Assembly (NCBI GenBank): GCA_031253995.1 | Contig: JAIRVG010000055.1 | Coordinates: 1-64,000 of the forward strand | DNA: 64,000 nucleotides | Source of the DNA: Paucimonas sp. | GTDB taxonomy: Bacteria > Pseudomonadota > Gammaproteobacteria > Pseudomonadales > Pseudomonadaceae | Reading direction: 5' to 3' | In this document: in pieces, positions 61,376 through 64,000 of the stretch | Layout of the letters: every line of letters begins with the position of its first letter | Position numbering within the stretch: position 1 is the stretch's first letter | Notes under the pieces: generated by a model | Database searches by the model: none | Seen by the model: only the letters and a program-made list of their open reading frames with translations | Told to the model about the DNA's origin: nothing | Made by a program: the position numbers and the translations under genes

Positions 61376-62163
61376 GCGATATCCCGGAAAACGACCAGCC
61401 GATGCCGCTGGTCTCGCACCTCACCGAACTGCGTAGCCGCCTGTTGCGCTGCGTCGCCGCGGTGTTCCTGATCTTCGCCGGGCTGTTCTCCTTCGCCCAG
61501 CAGATCTACACCCTGGTCTCGGCGCCACTGCGCGCGCACCTGCCGCCCAACGCGACGATGATCGCCACCGATGTGGCCTCGCCGTTCCTGACGCCGTTCA
61601 AGCTGACCATGACGGTCTCGCTGTTCCTGGCGATCCCCTACATCCTGTTCCAGATCTGGGGCTTCATCGCACCGGGCCTGTACCGTCATGAAAAACGCGT
61701 CGCGGTGCCGCTGCTGGTCTCCAGCATCCTGCTGTTCTACGCCGGCATGGCCTTCGCCTACTTCCTGGTGTTCCCGCTGATCTTCGGCTTCTTCGCCGCC
61801 GCCACCCCGGAAGGCGTGTCGATGATGACCGACATCGCCAGCTACCTCGATTTCGTCATGACCCTGTTCTTCGCCTTCGGCGTGGCCTTCGAGATTCCGG
61901 TCGCGGTGGTGCTGCTGGTGTGGATCGGCGTGGTCGACGTGCAATACCTGCGCAAGATCCGCCCGTACGTGATCATCGGCTGCTTCGTGGTAGGCATGGT
62001 CCTGACCCCGCCGGACATCTTCTCGCAGACCCTGCTGGCGGTGCCGATGTGGATGCTGTTCGAAGTCGGCGTGCTGTTCGGCGGCCTGGTGCGCAAGCGC
62101 AGCGAGGCTCGCCAGGCCAGCGACGATACCCCTGACGACCAGCCGCCAGCGACGCAACAGTGA
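61372..62163 (+). CDS. tatC: Twin-arginine translocase subunit TatC
   Basis: 263 residues with six membrane helices. [12 protein letters not shown] at the N-terminus and [20 protein letters not shown] in the first cytoplasmic part are the TatC signature, holding the signal-peptide site. Its stop overlaps the GTG start of the downstream RsmE-like gene. Confidence 0.96.
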   Translation: MSDIPENDQPMPLVSHLTELRSRLLRCVAAVFLIFAGLFSFAQQIYTLVSAPLRAHLPPNATMIATDVASPFLTPFKLTMTVSLFLAIPYILFQIWGFIAPGLYRHEKRVAVPLLVSSILLFYAGMAFAYFLVFPLIFGFFAAATPEGVSMMTDIASYLDFVMTLFFAFGVAFEIPVAVVLLVWIGVVDVQYLRKIRPYVIIGCFVVGMVLTPPDIFSQTLLAVPMWMLFEVGVLFGGLVRKRSEARQASDDTPDDQPPATQQ

Positions 62164-62867
62164 ACCTGCTGCTGCTCGAAGAGGCCGACTTCATTGCGGC
62201 CGACCGGGCGGTCCTGAGCGACCGCCGTTTCACCCATATGCAGGAAATCCACCGCGTGGCGGTGGGCGACAGCCTGCGCGTCGGCCGCCTTGGCGGCCTG
62301 ATGGGCCAGGCCCGGGTCGAACGCCTGGAAGGCCATGAAGCCGAGCTGTCGCTGAGCTTCGACCAGGCGCCGCCGGCCAAGCTGCCGCTGACCCTAGTGC
62401 TGGCCCTGCCCCGCCCGAAGATGCTCCGCCGGGTGTTCCAGACCGTCGCCACCATGGGCGTGGCGAAGCTGGTGCTGGTCAACAGCTACCGGGTGGAAAA
62501 GAGCTTCTGGCAGACCCCCTTCCTCGACCCCGAGGCCATCCGCGAGAACCTGATCCTCGGTCTGGAACAGGCCCGCGACACGGTGCTGCCCGAGGTCATC
62601 ATCGAGAAGCGCTTCAAGCCCTTCGTCGAAGACCGCCTGCCCGCCATCGCCCAGGGCACCCTCGGCCTGGTCGGTCATCCCGGCAATCACCCGCCCTGCC
62701 CCCGTGGCGTCAGCGAACCAGTGACCCTGGCCATAGGTCCGGAAGGCGGCTGGATTCCCTACGAAATCGACCTGCTGGGCAAGGCTGGTCTCGCGCCAGT
62801 ACAGCTGGGCGAGCGAATCCTGCGGGTCGAGACGGCCGTGACTGCCCTTCTGGCCCGGCTTTTCTAA
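62160..62867 (+). CDS. RsmE-family RNA methyltransferase paralogue
   Basis: 235 residues. The C-terminal SPOUT motifs [17 protein letters not shown] and [16 protein letters not shown] match RsmE, and [20 protein letters not shown] corresponds to the N-terminal linker. It differs widely from the rsmE at 30936 in the rest of the protein, so the target may not be U1498. It starts with GTG in the tatC stop (GTGA) and is translationally coupled to it. Compared with known RsmE, the N-terminal PUA-like part is more divergent. Confidence 0.85.
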   Translation: MNLLLLEEADFIAADRAVLSDRRFTHMQEIHRVAVGDSLRVGRLGGLMGQARVERLEGHEAELSLSFDQAPPAKLPLTLVLALPRPKMLRRVFQTVATMGVAKLVLVNSYRVEKSFWQTPFLDPEAIRENLILGLEQARDTVLPEVIIEKRFKPFVEDRLPAIAQGTLGLVGHPGNHPPCPRGVSEPVTLAIGPEGGWIPYEIDLLGKAGLAPVQLGERILRVETAVTALLARLF

Positions 62868-63015
62868 GCTCATATCCCTACAGTCCATAAGACTATTGGC
62901 TAGTCCCTCAGCCCCGGTTTAGACGCTTTTGCCACCTTCAGTTTTGTGACGGCAGGCCGATGCAGGAAGACAGAACAAGAATCCTGCCCCGCCAGACAGA
63001 ATTGGAGTGACCGCA

Positions 63016-64000
63016 TGTACCGTTGGATGGCCCAGCACCTTGGAAATGTAAGCGTCAGCCTCAAGTTGGGTATCGGCTTCGGCATCGTCCTGCTGCTGAC
63101 CGTGGCGATCACCCTTACCGGCTGGTCCGGTTTGAGCGGCGTGATCGACCGCGGCGACAAGCTCGGCGAAATCTCCGAGGTGTACCAGGCCACCCAGGTC
63201 CTGCGTATTGCCCGCCAGGCCTATGAACACAAGCGTGATGCCGAATCCATCACCCAGGTGGAAAAGGCCTTGGCGGCGCTGGATAGCGAAGTGGACAAGG
63301 TCGCCCGGCTGATCAGCGAAGGCGACGACCACCGGCGCCTGGTACAGCAGGGCGAGGCCGTGGGCGACTACCAGCGCAGCTTCGGTGAGCTGAAGCAATC
63401 CGCAGACGCCCGCGAAGCAGCGCGTGCCGTGCTCGGCGCCAGTGCCGACCAGGCCGCCGCGCTGATCGCCAAGGTCCAGCAGGCGCTGCTGCAGGACGGT
63501 GACATCCAGGTCTTCAACAGCGTGGTGGAAGCGGCAAGCCTGCTGCAGCAGGCGCGCTTCCAGGTGCGTGGCTACACCTACAGCGGCGAGGAGAAGTACC
63601 AGTCCACCGCCCTGACGGCCATCGACCAGGCCCTGAACCTGCTCAAGGCGCTGCCGGAACGCGTGCCGGCGGCACACCATGGCGACCTGGGCAGTGCCGC
63701 CGAGGCGCTGTCCGCCTACCGGGGCGCCGTGGTGCAGTTCGGCAACGCCCAGGAGCGCAGTGCCAAGGCCCTGGCGCTGATGGGCCAGCAAGGCACCCGC
63801 CTGCTCGACCTGAGCAGCGAGCTGACCCTGTCGCAGACCAAGGTACGCGACGCGGAATCGCAGAACGCCAAGTCGACCCTGGGCCTGGCCACGGTGCTGG
63901 CGCTGTTCTTCGGCATCCTCGCCTCCTGGGCCATCACCCGACAGATCATCGTGCCCCTGCGCCACACCCTGACTGCGGTGGACCGCATCGCCGGCGGCGA
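63016..64000 (+). CDS. Methyl-accepting chemotaxis receptor, N-terminal part
   Basis: 328 residues to the window edge; the gene continues beyond it. A first membrane helix (LGIGFGIVLLLTVAITLTG) is followed by an all-helical periplasmic domain of about 250 residues, rich in coiled-coil pattern, with a long two-bundle look (the HBM type), then a second helix (TLGLATVLALFFGILASW) and the start of HAMP (ITRQIIVPLRHTL). HBM receptors such as McpS and McpQ of P. putida sense organic acids; PP_5020 (McpQ, citrate) lies at the equivalent place. The ATG at 63016 has GGAG upstream. The ligand here is unproven. Confidence 0.85.

Overview
The window is a high-GC chromosomal segment from a Pseudomonas of the P. 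putida / P. fluorescens type. The evidence is gene content and order: a medium-chain-length PHA locus (phaC1-phaZ-phaC2-phaD facing phaFI), a pil-chp chemosensory cluster without pilK and chpB, pyrB with an inactive pyrC', an S-adenosylhomocysteine (SAH) riboswitch on ahcY, and Pseudomonas-type REP hairpins. From memory the order follows the P. putida KT2440 region from about PP_4958 to PP_5020; no alignment was run. I see no prophage, insertion sequence, CRISPR array, rRNA or tRNA. Nearly all of it is core genome.

Regions. (1) 1-9.6 kb, minus strand: a c-di-GMP response regulator (REC-PAS-GGDEF-EAL) with a YgjP-type metallopeptidase and a winged-helix protein, then central carbon genes in the order tktA, epd, pgk, two small lipoproteins, fda. 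(2) 9.8-26.6 kb: a methyl-cycle neighbourhood (ArsR-methyltransferase regulator, metK, riboswitch-controlled ahcY, metF) with envelope and transport genes between (ligB, DUF1090, class II cytochrome c, mltA, MAPEG, EamA, antiporter, thioesterase, binding protein, rhlE, yceI, cytochrome b561). (3) 26.6-31.7 kb: one gene of unknown function behind an AT-rich spacer, a secreted flavin amine oxidase, bioA and rsmE. (4) 31.7-40.9 kb, minus strand: pilG-pilH-pilI-pilJ-chpA-chpC, a type IV pilus chemosensory pathway. (5) 41-47 kb: gshB, tonB, algH, ruvX, pyrR, pyrB, pyrC'. (6) 47-49.6 kb: hslVU behind a heat-shock promoter, and a DUF971 gene. (7) 49.6-56.7 kb: the PHA locus with a sigma-54-like promoter. 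(8) 56.8-64 kb: ubiE-ubiJ-ubiB, hisI-hisE, tatABC, a second RsmE-family gene, and the start of a chemoreceptor cut by the window edge.

How they fit together: MetK makes SAM; BioA, RsmE, UbiE and other methyltransferases use it; AhcY removes the SAH product under control of an SAH riboswitch; and MetF feeds methionine regeneration. The ArsR-methyltransferase protein beside metK is a plausible sensor for the same cycle. Gene ends are marked by two families of non-coding repeats: REP doublets, one with perfect 39-bp arms, and an AAGCTTCAAG/CTTGCAGCTT family seen at five gene ends, several copies of which look like intrinsic terminators.

Coordinates come from reading the sequence by eye. Functional calls rest on recognised motifs, length and gene order, not on database searches.
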